This document shows positions 1 to 10,499 of a stretch of 64,000 bases of DNA, one piece after another. The notes beneath the pieces are model-generated. The model saw only the letters and a list, made by a program, of their open reading frames with translations. It ran no database searches and was not told the DNA's origin. The position numbers and the translations under genes were made by a program. The first letter of the stretch is position 1; every line of letters begins with the position of its first letter. Source of the DNA: Nageia nagi (taxonomy: Eukaryota > Pinophyta); assembly GCA_050084985.1 (NCBI GenBank), contig JBITNC010000002.1:24552001-24616000 (forward strand), read 5' to 3'.

Positions 1-1030
1 TACCATGTAGCTTTGAAAACATTCTCTTATCATTCATCTCTCCTTGCTATATTTTTTGTAGGTCACTTTCTATTAATAGTTTGGCTTATAATTTATAGTT
101 CTATGTATTATTTGACACACCATATGTATTATATCCTCCCACTTATATTACCTCATGTATATTATTTGGGTGGTCATATTAATTGCATGTGTGTTGTAAT
201 CACCTATTGCATTACTAATTTAAATTATATTATCATCCCTTATCATCAGTGTAATCATCAATTATGGTATCTTTTTTATTTGATTGAAATTTTTGATATT
301 TTCAATCTCTCCTACATGGGTTATGAGATTTTGAATGATTTTTTCCCTTGCTAACATGTAAAAAGGAATTCTAATTTAATTAAAATACATATTTTAGGCA
401 TTTAAAATGATTTATTATGAAGTAATTTAATACACCTTTTATTATGCACACTTAACTACCTTATGTTTTATGATAACAGGTCAACCCAAATATAATCCCA
501 AGAAGGAGTCTTAGCACTTATGCACCGAAGCCTAAGGAGGAGACTTAGTACTAGACCTACTATCTATAAAGGTGTAAGGGTTGTGCATAAGAAATCATGA
601 CATAATTTGAAATCCTTGATAGGTGGTAACATACTTAGTCCCAATTGTAGTGTTTCTAAATGCCACCTATCATATCTTGATTTTATTATACTCTAAAGTT
701 TTCATTCCTATGATCTTTCAAACTAATCATGCATACTATTTTGGTGTTGGGCAAAGGATGGATTGGTGCTTCTACTTTGTAGGACAAGATCATTATATAT
801 CTCTTTATGTTGGAAATTTCCTTTGATCATCATGATAAGTAAAGTAATAGGTTTATTTATTCATTAATCCATGTTTTATTAATTAAGTTCAATTAGGTCA
901 TCCTTGATCTCAATTATAATAATTAGTGAACCTGAATTTTCTTTTATACATAACTTTATCCTTCACTATTTGTACTAAAAAGCCTAAGGTTTTTATATAG
1001 GACTAATTCTATATTTATACTATTTTAGAT
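1..1030. other. AT-rich stretch without a recognisable gene
   Basis: An open frame at 13-354 encodes only a hydrophobic, low-complexity peptide with no family signature, so I do not call it. Positions 478-600 are slightly richer in purines and could be untranslated leader of the Ty3 relic that begins near 1031. I found no LTR end or primer-binding site here, so the 5' edge of that relic is unknown. Confidence 0.5.
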
Positions 1031-1779
1031 ATGGATCCTGCTTAATATCTTAGTATGGTTAATCACATTGATGATTCTACTAAAGCTAATTTGCAAAGGA
1101 TGATTTATGGTATTGATGATAGAAGTTAGGGCTTCAATTTTGGTATATAGAATAGATTATTTGGATTTCATGCTACTGAATCTAGGGATTCAATCCCATT
1201 ATGTGTAAAATTTGCAATGCTAAAGCACTAGATCTTCAAGTAGATCCCATTTTCAAGTCATATCAAGATGAAAGAGATCCCATGGATCATATTAAGGCTT
1301 TTGAGATGCATTTTGAATTGAAATTTGGAGTGGATGATAACTTGATGGAAAAATACTCCCTAACCATATTAATAGGTGATATGCTCACCTTGTACTTGTC
1401 TTTTCCTCGTAAATCAATTAGTTGTTATGCACAAATCATCTTTGAATTTTTCATGCATTTTAAGTATCATGATCCAATACAAATTGTAGTTTTTTATTTG
1501 GAAAATACTACACAAGGTCCAAATGAAGGATTTAATAAGTTTGCACAAAGATTCCAAAAGGTATGGAGTATGATACAAGAACCATTATCAAAATCCAATT
1601 TTAAGTCTATTGTTGTTCATAATATCTATCCTAAATTGAAATTTATAGCCTTGGATTATATGTCTCTTCCATTTATTGAAATTTTGCATAGATTAGTTAA
1701 AAAAGAGAAGTGTTTTGTTGATATGAGAAAATTAAAATATGGAAACACTTCTAATGAGACTAAGAGAGGAGGTTATTAG
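1031..1779 (+). pseudogene. gag: E1 gag (capsid) relic
   Basis: The likely original start is the ATG at 1031 (Met-Asp-Pro-Ala), followed at once by stops. A long open stretch covers 1201-1779. It shows the retrotransposon gag pattern: an RDPMDHIKAFEMHF segment near 1280 (matching the DP-x-DH-x-x-x-F of plant Ty3 gag), then a capsid-like helical region with a NEGFNKFAQRFQKVW segment near 1525-1565. Gag would form the virus-like particle in the cytoplasm. The downstream knuckle and protease are in register with this reading. The family is secure; the exact start is not. Confidence 0.8.
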
Positions 1780-1998
1780 AAAAGGAAGAAAAAGAAGTTC
1801 AAGTTATTAAAGAGCCCCAAGATAAGGAATAGAAAAAACTTTTAAGCTAAATTAAAATTATAAAATGCTATTAAATTACCTTTAGCTCCTTTAGTTATGT
1901 ATAGGGATTGCTTACAGAAGGGATTGATTGCTCTTGATATGCAAAGAGAATTAGGACCTAATGATGAAAAATCTAGTTGGTATAATGAAGAGGCCTTT

Positions 1999-2040
1999 TG
2001 TGATTATCATAATGTCAAAGGTCACATAACTAATGTTTGC
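1999..2040 (+). pseudogene. E1 gag zinc-knuckle-like motif
   Basis: The frame reads Cys-Asp-Tyr-His, then Gly-His, then Cys, a C-x2-H-x4-GH-x4-C arrangement (residues CDYHNVKGHITNVC). This C..H..GH..C form is common in plant Ty3 gag proteins and would bind the genomic RNA. It lies about 75 codons downstream of the end of the open gag stretch, with stops between. Confidence 0.6.
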
Positions 2041-2219
2041 ATTATCTTAGGAAAGAATTGAATAAATTGCTTGATGATAATAAGATTTAGTATCAAAAAC
2101 ATATAATTGAGTTCAAAGGTGTAGAACCCTTGATAATGAATATCATTTTTATGAGGAATGAGATTCCTCATAATTTAGGTATGTAACAACTCTTGGAATA
2201 CCTAAAGGTAACACATGCC

Positions 2220-2820
2220 AAGATAAATGTTTTTACTTTTTTGTAACTATTCATAGATCATAGAAATGTGTAATTTGATGCATTAAAGAAAACTAAGGTA
2301 TATGTTGATATTCTTGTTGCAAAATTTACCAAGTTAATTGTTATTCTTGATGTAGATATAACTTGTACTATTTTGTGCTTTCAAGATAGTGAGTTTCCTA
2401 GTGAATGTATTATTGAAAAGAATCTAAGTATGTATATTTGTATAAATTTTAATGGTATTCCTATTGAGAAAAAATTAATATATAAAAGTTCTAATGTAAA
2501 TATTTATTCCATTGATTTATTGCAAAAATATTTTCCATCTATATATGCAAATATGAGAAGAACAACTATTAGCACTAAAGGTTTTCATAATATTGAAAAA
2601 GAGTGTATTTGTTATATTAATATACTATTAAGATAGGAGGTAAATCTATTAGTCAAAAAGTCTATATTTCTCAAGCAAAATTACCATATAATTTGTTGCT
2701 TGATAGACCTTAGACTCATAAACTTAGGGTTCCTACTTCCACCCTCCATTAGTTGATAAAATTCATGTATAAAGGTAAAATAGTTTCAATTCATGTTGAG
2801 GAAAATGCAAAATATTTATG
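2220..2820 (+). pseudogene. E1 aspartic protease relic
   Basis: The region reads like the plant Ty3 retropepsin block. An ILCFQDSEFP segment near 2371-2401 precedes the active-site strand, which here reads KKLIYKSSNVNIYS near 2470-2510. Family members have a D-x-G/S motif at this point, so the catalytic Asp is replaced by Tyr and the enzyme would be inactive. A LPYNLLLDRP segment near 2683-2712 matches the conserved segment after the protease. It is open at 2373-2636 and stopped elsewhere. It would have cut Gag-Pol into mature proteins. Confidence 0.7.
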
Positions 2821-3244
2821 TCAATAAACTCAAAGATTTTAGATCCCTTACGATTTGGTTGATGATGAAGTAGGTGTAGTAAAACTTGATAAAGAGGTAA
2901 CTCCACAAGTGATAAGTATGGGAGCATATAATTTTTTAAATTTAGATATTTTAAAGTTTTTTAAGGATTTGGGATGATCCTTATTTGTGCCTGAAACCTA
3001 ATGATAGTGATCAAAGGAGGCTAATTTTGAATAATGTTGCTCCATCCCTAAAGAACCAAAAGACCTTGTTCCTGATGTCAGTGTCCTTTATCAAGAGCAA
3101 GAGGAAATATCATCATCAATTTCTACACAGGATGATTCTATTCTCGAATTTTATCAATAGGGTGTGTTAAAAGGTTAGGAAATTATGCATTTCAATAATA
3201 TTGATTCCACTTTTGTTATTAAATATATGCAAAAATGTTAGCAT

Positions 3245-3292
3245 GGTGGTAAAGGATTGGGTAAGAATGAGAAAGGAATTATTGAACCCATT
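3245..3292 (+). pseudogene. E1 G-patch-like motif
   Basis: The frame gives GGKGLGKNEKGIIEPI, which fits the Gly-rich G-patch core (G-x-GLG-x4-G-x3-PI). G-patch segments between protease and RT are known in some plant Ty3 elements and in betaretroviruses; elsewhere the domain binds helicases or RNA. A stop just upstream (HGG preceded by TAG) shows decay. This is a motif-level match only. Confidence 0.6.
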
Positions 3293-3339
3293 ATAAATGA
3301 TGGTCAAAATAATAGAACCTCTTATATTGGATTTAAATA

Positions 3340-3830
3340 ATCAATAACTAAGGATGAGTCCTCCACTTTTGTTATTGATAATATTGAGAGCATGCATTAT
3401 GGTGGTGATCATTTTTTGTTTAATGAGTGGTTGCATTATACCATGATGCATGGACCTAGTGAAGAGTTGCAAGCTTATTATGCTAATATTTTTTTTTTTC
3501 TTAGTATTCCTATGCAATTAGATATTTTTCAAAGTGATTATGCCATTCTTGAGATTATGGGAGCTAAATGTGAGTTTTCCATATCTAGTGAAAAGAGGTT
3601 TTCTCCATGGATAATGTACCATCAGAATTATTTTGGAGAAGAGGTCTACAAAGATGATGAAGGTCCAATGTAAGTTTATTTTGTTTATTATTAACTTTTA
3701 CCTTTCCTTTTTCAAAAAAATAAGTTTAGAAGTAGGTAGTTAGGAAGCATTTTTTTTTGTTTTCATGTCCTTTTTGGGATAACATCACTTGGGTTTGGGT
3801 GGCACTGTTCCACTATTTAGGCCTTTGATA
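3340..3830 (+). pseudogene. E1 protease-RT linker relic
   Basis: An open stretch at 3392-3673 continues the element between the G-patch and the RT. It starts with a HYGGDHFLFNEWLHY segment and has no catalytic motif I recognise. Position and frame style make it the variable tether that precedes RT in Ty3 pol. The next 150 bases contain T- and A-runs without coding signal. Confidence 0.45.
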
Positions 3831-3889
3831 ATTGAGTCTAGATGCAAGATTGGGGGCATTACCAATGAATCCCAAACTCAGAGAAGGAA

Positions 3890-4206
3890 TTTGTTATTTA
3901 AGTGAAGTAATAATGGATGTAAACATTAGTGCCAAAGAGGAACCAAAGTTGATCAAGATAGGAGCTCATTTAAATTTGGGAAAAAGGGAAAGGTAACACC
4001 TACTATTGATTGATTTTTTTGATGTTTTTGCTTGTTCATATTTCAATATGCCTAGTTTAGATCCTAATTTTGTAACCCATATTCTAGTATTTAATGATTA
4101 TACCAAACTAGTATAATAAAAACCTAGAAATATGCATCCTAAGGTGGCCCTAGCAATTAAGAAAGGAATAGAAAAATATCTTGTCTCTCATTTTATTATT
4201 CTTATA
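3890..4206 (+). pseudogene. E1 reverse transcriptase, N-terminal lead-in only
   Basis: Frames read ISAKEEPKLIKIGAHL (3930-3977), then DVFACSYFNMPSLDPNFVTH (4021-4080), then KPRNMHPKVALAIKKGIEKY after two stops. This is the conserved approach to Ty3 RT (D-F-A-W-x-Y-x-D-M-P-G-L-D-P... R-P-x...K-x-E-I-x-K). The fingers, palm and the Y/F-x-DD site are missing because the relic ends at about 4206. Confidence 0.75.
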
Positions 4207-5125
4207 AAAGGTCAATGGTCTTTGGACTTTAATTAATGATGTTGAACCTTAACTAATGATGACATGCTTATACATAATGAATCCATATCTTAATTAATCA
4301 TGTATCATATTAATTAATTATACATCATATTAATTAATTATTTCACATCTTAATAATTGCTATTGTGCCTTAACAAGTGATGTTGGACCTTAATTTGCAA
4401 GATCAAATTAAAAACCAATGGTATCACACCTTCAAATCAATGACATAACCATAAGGTTTTCCACATTCTGACAGGAACTTGCAATATTTAATGTCAAACT
4501 ACCAAGTTTATAACATTAGTACAATTCTTCCTCCATTCCATCAAGCACCTTAAACACTAAATATTTCACCATAAAGGTGATATCATAAATACAATGCTTC
4601 TCATACTTTGGAAAGTACCTTCAAAATTAAATATCACACTACCAAGTTGATGATATCAACATAAGGTTTTCCATAATCTAATAAGCACCTTCAAAACTAA
4701 ATGGTGGACTACAAATTCAATTATGTAAGCATCAAAGTTATTGAACCATGGCAAGCAATATGGAAAGAGCCTTTCCACTAAATATTGAAGTAATTTCCAC
4801 ATGATGGCATTGGCAAAAGAATCCACAAATCACAGTAACAAAGTTCTTAAATCATGATACTATATGACATCAACAATATATATCTAGATCATGGTAGAGA
4901 ACATAAAATACCCAATAACTCATGGTAACATTCAAAAAATACTTAAAAACCCATAGTAATGACAAAATGTGCCTAGCAAGCATTTCCCAAATCTAGAAAA
5001 GGATGCAAGGTATAAATCTTTCTTAGACTTCATGAATCAACATATAAACACCTAATATAAGGTAAAATAACATCAAGATCCAAGCATGAATACCTATAGT
5101 AAAATCTTGCCTTAAAGACTTGATT
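4207..5125 (-). repeat. E2 3' spacer, copy 1 of a 0.9-kb dispersed repeat
   Basis: This block is similar by eye over its whole length to 13626-14530 in the same orientation. Shared stretches include the TTAATTAATGA-rich start, the AAGTGATGTTG(C/G)ACCTTA segment and the AACATCAAGATCCAA end. It follows directly after the integrase tail of E2 on the minus strand, and the second copy is followed by a polypurine tract and LTR. I therefore read it as untranslated 3' spacer, not as an LTR. Here the polypurine tract and LTR are missing and E1 abuts. Confidence 0.65.
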
Positions 5126-5812
5126 TCTAGATAATACCTCTATAATGGGTAGGAATTTGGTCCAAGAAATATTTAGTTTTCAAAAAGATGGGGAAATAAT
5201 TTCCCCATATTGTCTTTATCATATCACCTCGATATTTTAGATATATATATTTCCCTTTAATTCAACTAAGAAAATTTCATGTTGTCCCTTCCTTTTAGTA
5301 CAAATATTCTTTTGTAAAATAGAATCCTCCTTCAACTGATCCATTATACTTGGAGATAAGCTCTCAATAGATGGTAATATCTAACCCTCTTCTACCTCAA
5401 CTCTAGTCATCACATATAGATCAAACAACTTTAAAATTTATATATTAATAGTTGAATAAATATGCTTATAGGTAGGAAAATTTAATTGGAAAAAATTCAT
5501 ACTAACTTGCTCCATAATCTTAAATGGTACATACCTAATAGGTTTCAACTTCTTACATGGTTCTTCTAACCTTTCCTTATGGAAATGAAGCTAAACTTGA
5601 TCACCAAATTGAAAATTATGATCAATACTATGCTTACCATATCTCAACATATACTTACTCTAGCTAGCTTTGAGTTAATCTTGAACCTTAAAGTGAATAA
5701 ACCAAATATTTTCAATGAATTTCTTGGCTTTCTCTTCCTCCTTAACAATGGTATCTTGATCAAACCATCCTCCCTTATAGATTAACTAGAATGGAACCCT
5801 TTAATGTTATGT
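5126..5812 (-). pseudogene. E2 integrase C-terminus and tail relic
   Basis: The minus strand at about 5585-5490 reads KERLEEPCKKLKPIRYVPFK and continues into a QLNFPTYKHIYST segment. This is the plant Ty3 integrase C-terminal barrel (LKPIRYGPFKI ... LP-x-Y-M-x-I-Y-S-V-V-N-V). Upstream, at about 5740-5600, KAKKFIENIWFIH and the HSIDHNFQFGDQV pattern match the linker after the core. Downstream come the LPSIESLSPS and ILQKNICTKRKGQHE segments of the extended tail. Several stops are present, some at Gln or Trp positions. It would have bound DNA during integration. Confidence 0.8.
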
Positions 5813-5929
5813 AATAAGAGCAAAGTTAGTGTAAAAGTGGTCAATTATATATCCCAAAGTAATAACAAAGTATAGTGGTTAATTCCTCAACCTAGCAATC
5901 CCTTGCTTATAGAGTGAGAGTAAGCTTCT

Positions 5930-6480
5930 CCAAATATTAGAAAGAATTTTGGTATATCCCACTCAAAAAGTATATTATCTACATTGGATTGATGAAAAAG
6001 GGAAAAAGGTTGAATATTCAATCAAGATAGGATACTACTTCCTAAACCTAAGTTTAAGAGATCCTCAAAGGTGACTTTAGGCTAGTGTGTGGATTAAAGG
6101 CTTGATTCCCAAAATAGCTAGCTTCCTCTAGCTAATGGTCTTAGGAAGAATCCATACTAATGAAGTTATAAAAAAGAAAGATATGTGCTTTCCAAATATG
6201 TTTATTTTATGTAAAAAAATAGAAGAAACCTCATATAACATTTTCCTTCAGTGTGATTATGCGAAGGACCTATGGAGAATTATGAATTCCAACCTTCACC
6301 ATCAATGGGTTATACCATGCTCTCTAGTTGATGTAATAGAATAATGGAGATTGGAAGGAGAGAATAATAATTATTTAAGTAACATAGTTAAAACTCTTCT
6401 AGAGGTTAGAAACACTACTTAAGATTCTTATTTGAGAACATTGACTACTGCATTCAACTAGATGCCACCAGGGATGCCAA
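5930..6480 (+). pseudogene. E3: LINE-type zinc-ribbon (zf-RVT) relic
   Basis: The frame around 6000-6330 reads like the C-terminal zinc-binding region of plant L1-type LINE ORF2. An ASFL-x-LMVLGRIHTNEVIKK segment is followed by CFPNMFILCKKIEETSYNIFLQC, giving C-x2-C/H-type ligands (LCKK ... FLQCDYAKDLW). The open part is 6135-6344. Similar domains also occur in solitary plant RT-like genes, so LINE origin is likely but not proved. No RT domain lies upstream and no poly(A) tail is obvious. Confidence 0.7.
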
Positions 6481-6837
6481 GTCATACTCACTACACTACT
6501 AGCTCCTATTAGATTCCATTCTCACTACCATAGTGGATGAAAGAGGGAGCCTCTAAATGAAAAAATGATAGATAAAAATAATATTAGATCAAGGGTAGAT
6601 GATGTAACTATCACCTTTGAGTACTCACGTCTTGATCTCATCTATCCCTAAGATATTTATTACCCTATAGATGTGACTAAATGGGATGGGCCAACCCATA
6701 GTGACATCAAACTCTAAGGAAAGTTACTAAAAGGTAGTATATGATGGCATTATGATTTACTCATTCCATCCTTGTTGCCTTTGCTATTTTTGAACCTACC
6801 ATCAACTCATTTACATGCAATTTTCCTCTCATCAACC

Positions 6838-8455
6838 ATGGGCAAAAGTAGTATGGTTGGACCCAAAACTTTTAGGGAGGTTCAAGGTGATAGGGAAGTA
6901 TGGGACATACTAAAAAATGAAGGAGTACAATGATACCTCATGAAATATTAAGGCCATGACCCAAATTTAGAAAATTTAGTGGTTGATAGCTTTAATAATG
7001 GGTGGGTTATGATTGGGTTGATAAGGGTCAACTTAGCAATAAGTGCCATTACTGAAGCTAATTATTTAAGCTTGGATGGCAAGATGTTCAATCATAACTC
7101 CAAAGTGAATCCTAAGGAAATTTAGGCTTTATTCATGCCTGGGAAATCCATTACTAAGAAGCATATAAGAATTGATTCTAAGAGTCTCCCAATACCATGG
7201 AATTACATTGCGAAGTAGGTAACCTAGTCTTTTATGATGGATGGATGACATACTATTTTTTGGTCCCAACATTATTCTACTATATCATTTTAGAATGGGC
7301 GAAGAATTTTAAGTATTATTTCCTTTTGTTGGTGGATTCCATTAACTCCTTTTTTAGTAGGTTAGAAATAGGGAGGAATTTCAAATGACACATTTAGGTC
7401 TCATTACCTTTCTCTATAGAAAGGTAATGGTAGAAACCCCTGATATAAAAATTAATTTCAAACAAGCTATTGAAGGGGAAACTTATAGAAATGAATCACC
7501 TATAAAAAAAAGTAGGGAAAAGAAGATTAATAAAGTGAAACATCATACCCTCAAAGTATAGTGAAAAGTAGGAAGAAATGGCTCAAGAACCTAGCCAAGA
7601 AAAAGAGAGAGTGCTAAACAAGCTAAAGCACATAGAAAATCTAAGCGTTCCCTAAAGAAATATTCAACATCAACCCCTCTAAGTAGCTAAAGAATGGTAA
7701 CTTGATCCCAAAATCCAAGGGTAGGAAGGCCAAGATAAACATTAAAGGGGTTAAATTTATGGATATTCAGGATGAAGACCCACTTAAAGAATCTTCTTTG
7801 GTTCCAATTTAGCTTGAGGTGAATATTTACACCCCTCTCCTATGATAGCTACTTAGATTTTGGTCCCATCCTCAAGTACCCATGATAAATTGATGGCTTC
7901 ACCAAAATAAACTATAAAGGATATCTTAGAATCCTGATCCTTGATCTGTGAAGGTATTGAAAAAGGGGAATCATGGGATGGACTAACAAAGGATGTGGAA
8001 TGTAAAGGGGAAATGAAGGAGAAAGGTGTCAATGGGAAAGATCCCCCAAAAGTCCCCAGATGTAGAAGAGGTTTAGATGAAATATGATTCATCACTCATA
8101 ATTTGGCCTCAAACTCCCCACCTTGAAGGAATTCCTTAAGAAACCCCTACCCCTATTTAGGCTCAACTTGATCCCACTAAGACAATAGTTGAAACTCTAC
8201 CCAAGATCAAGGATATTTTACATAAAAAGAGGGCTAGAGTGGAGATTCACAAAATGAAAGAAATGGATAAAATGGTTAAGCCTCTTAACATCAAACCTCT
8301 AGCTTGGGTTCCAATAGATAAGCCTATCCCTAAATCACATTCCATAGTTCTTTAGTTCAAGGTCCATACCAAATCATAAGAAAAGAAGATGTAGAAGAAA
8401 GAGGCCCTAATGAAGAAAGGGGATAAGAACACCTATGCCAAGTAAACCTATAGTA
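6838..8455 (+). pseudogene. E4: decayed long ORF of unknown function
   Basis: A plus-strand frame starting at the ATG near 6838 (Met-Gly-Lys-Ser-Ser) is readable for about 180 codons with few stops: VGPKTFREVQGDREVWDILK, then HDPNLENLVVDSFNNGWV, then a variable helical region. A Lys-rich zone (7440-7700) and a basic C-terminal part near 8210-8330 (KKRARVEIHKMKEMDKMVK) follow. It resembles large plant transposon-associated proteins of unknown function that I have seen in repeat-rich genomes, but I cannot name a family. Its relation to E3 just upstream is open. Confidence 0.45.
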
Positions 8456-8639
8456 TAGTAATAATATTACAAGATTTTATAGTTTGAGATTAGTTTTATA
8501 TGTAATCTAGTTAAGTTTTGGCCATATTTTAGAGATAGAAAAATTTCTTTTTGGCTACCACCAGGTATACCTAGGTAGTAGTTCTAGATATAGAAACAAA
8601 TTATGTGACCAATTTTTGGGATCCAATTTATAACTATGA

Positions 8640-8995
8640 ATTTTGATAATATAATTTACCCTTATTATCAAATAATTGTATCTTCAATATCATTATGTTG
8701 CCCAAAAATATAGTTAAATGGAAATGGTGGAAGGTACCCAAAATATGTTTCAAAAGGATTTTAACTATTGGAAGTATGGACTAGCCTATTATAAGAGTAT
8801 TGGATATAAATAATATAATCATCCCAAGCATTAAGATACTTGACACAATACCCTCTCAATAGTTGAAATATTATCCTATTCACCACCTTAGTATGTCCAT
8901 TATTTTGAGGGTGAAAACAATTTTCTTCTTTAGCTTAGTATCTATCCTTGCCCAAAATTAAGTTTAAAACTTGTCCAAAAATATATTTGTAGATA
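8640..8995 (-). pseudogene. E2 integrase catalytic core, C-terminal half
   Basis: On the minus strand the frame runs through a FHPQNNGHTKVVNR-like segment near 8920-8890, then IFQLLRGYCVKYLNAWDDY, then a NRLVHTSNS and PFETYFGYLPPFPF segment. This matches the end of the Ty3 integrase core (HPQTDGQTEVVNR...LR ... LPxxE-x-AYN). The catalytic Glu of QTE is replaced by Lys. The first half of the core is absent; the sequence at higher coordinates is a different, plus-strand element. Confidence 0.8.
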
Positions 8996-9006
8996 CCTAA
9001 AAATGA

Positions 9007-9033
9007 CCCTTCTTTCAATAAATGAAAGAAGGG
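9007..9033. repeat. Perfect 11-bp inverted repeat (hairpin)
   Basis: CCCTTCTTTCA is followed, after a 5-base loop, by its exact reverse complement TGAAAGAAGGG. It sits at the edge where minus-strand integrase gives way to E5, so it may mark a junction. No T-run follows, and a terminator role is not supported. Confidence 0.8.
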
Positions 9034-9089
9034 AATAAAAATTTAAGCAAATAATAAAGTTTGCTAAACCCATCTAGTCATTGGAAACC

Positions 9090-10145
9090 TAAGACAATCA
9101 TCAGTGACCTGATCCAATCGTCGACACCTGATATGAAATCATCAATGATCTTGTAAATAGAAAAGTTAAAATAAAAAAATCAAGGTGCCCAGGGAAACAA
9201 ACCAATGGATCTTAGATGATTCATCCTTGATCCTATGCCTTTCTCACATGGATAAAACTTGTGACAAGGCTAATGAGCTTTTTTATCCAATCCTTGCCTC
9301 AAAAATAGCAACCTTGGCCATCCCAAAACTCTTTAAATTAAACTTTCTCTTAAGGAGAAGAAGATCAAATTTTTATGCAACCTTACTCTACTAGAACATA
9401 TTTAGACTTTTAGTGAGTAAATGCATTACATTTTTCTATGCTTTCATGCTTGTATTTTGTTATACTTTCATGTATTTGAGCTATGTGAGTAGGTATGTTT
9501 GATATGTTTCTTGTTTGCATGTGTGCAACATTTGTAGCTGCATGGTAGCTGGTTTGAGTAGAAGAAGTCTAAACAATCAAAGATTATCACCAACATTTAC
9601 TTACAGGTTTTAGAGATACTATTTAAGGCTTGTAGACATCAATACAACCATTCAAAGGAGGCCCAAGGGAGCTTATATCTCCCTTCACTATAATCAAAAT
9701 CCCTTACTTTACAAGGCACTATTATACATCACAAATCAACATGATATTTTTCATTGTAAAATAATTATTAAGGTTAATACCAAAGATCAATAAAGAATTT
9801 TATTGGTTGTAACATATCTTGTTTTGCATGTTTGTAGGGTTATTTTTTGGTTAAATATTTTGGTGCTAGAAGGAGGGCACTCGCATACAAGATGCATCAA
9901 AAATAAAGCATAGGGGGTATTTCCTATGTTTTATTATTCATTTTTTGTATCTTGTGTCTTGTATTATCACTACTAATTCCTAGTTGTTTTCTATTTTTTG
10001 TTCTCTATTTTTTTACTATGTAATCATCGATGACTGTTATCAAGTGCCAACGACTATAGATAATCACCAACGACTAGACTTGGGTGCCAATGATCGAGAC
10101 TAAATAACCAATGATTCTAACTTAAATTTTGAAACACCAATAATT
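9090..10145. repeat. Clusters of a CCAACGA/CCAATGA motif
   Basis: Two clusters, 9090-9155 and 10020-10145, repeat a short degenerate motif of the form (A/G)TC-x-CCAA(C/T)GA(C/T). Examples are GTGCCAACGACT, ATCACCAACGACT and GTGCCAATGATC. The same motif is denser in the E8 leader (23930-24400). Between the clusters (9160-10015) is AT-rich sequence with a short unassigned frame at 9185-9394. Confidence 0.5.
9860..9877 (+). other. Possible primer-binding site of E5
   Basis: TTGGTGCTAGAAGGAGGG follows an AT-rich, LTR-like stretch and precedes a long leader. It recalls the sequence after the 5' LTR in Tat-type Ty3 elements. I cannot match it to a tRNA 3' end from memory with certainty. Confidence 0.3.
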
Positions 10146-10499
10146 GAAGATAGAGGGTATACATTTCAACTTTCATCAATTCTAAAAGTGTAACTTAGGC
10201 ACTAAAATTGAAATGAAACCCTATTCTATGATTTCTTTTCTTAGATTGCATATAGGAAGGGTAAATGAATGTTTAGGTAACATGCATCATTTTCCTTTAT
10301 TTAAGTAAATTACATGAATGTTATTTATGTTTGTTTATTTTGGAAGCAAACTAACAAACTCACCTAACATTTTCTATTACACCCACTTATGCTCTCCCTT
10401 TGCACTGAAAGGTAATCTTAGGTGATCAAAATGGGTGCAGTAGAAAAAGAGTAAATGAACATTTTCCTTTTCTCACTTTATCTCACTAAAATTGATAAT

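Larger units (their letters stand above)
1031..4206 (+). mobile_element. E1: Ty3/gypsy relic (gag, protease, G-patch, start of RT)
   Basis: Plus-strand frames carry, in the usual Ty3/gypsy order, a gag domain, a CCHC-like knuckle, a retropepsin remnant followed by the conserved R-P-W/VPS-type segment, a G-patch-like motif and the N-terminal lead-in of reverse transcriptase. The series stops abruptly at about 4206, where a sequence belonging to a minus-strand element starts. No LTR was found on either side. Many stops and frameshifts make it a dead copy. The order is seen directly; assignment to a lineage is not attempted. Confidence 0.75.

Noticed and set aside
13-354. 113-codon open frame
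   Set aside because: Hydrophobic low-complexity product in AT-rich DNA, no family signature, no support around it.
4207-5125. Reading the 0.9-kb repeat (copies at 4207 and 13626) as a pair of LTRs of one 10-kb element
   Set aside because: Copy 2 is followed on the minus strand by a polypurine tract, a TG...CA LTR of 307 bp and a primer site, so the repeat is better explained as 3' spacer.
7853-8095. Minus-strand 80-codon frame
   Set aside because: Antisense to the readable plus-strand E4 relic; Ser/Pro/His-rich composition is a by-product.
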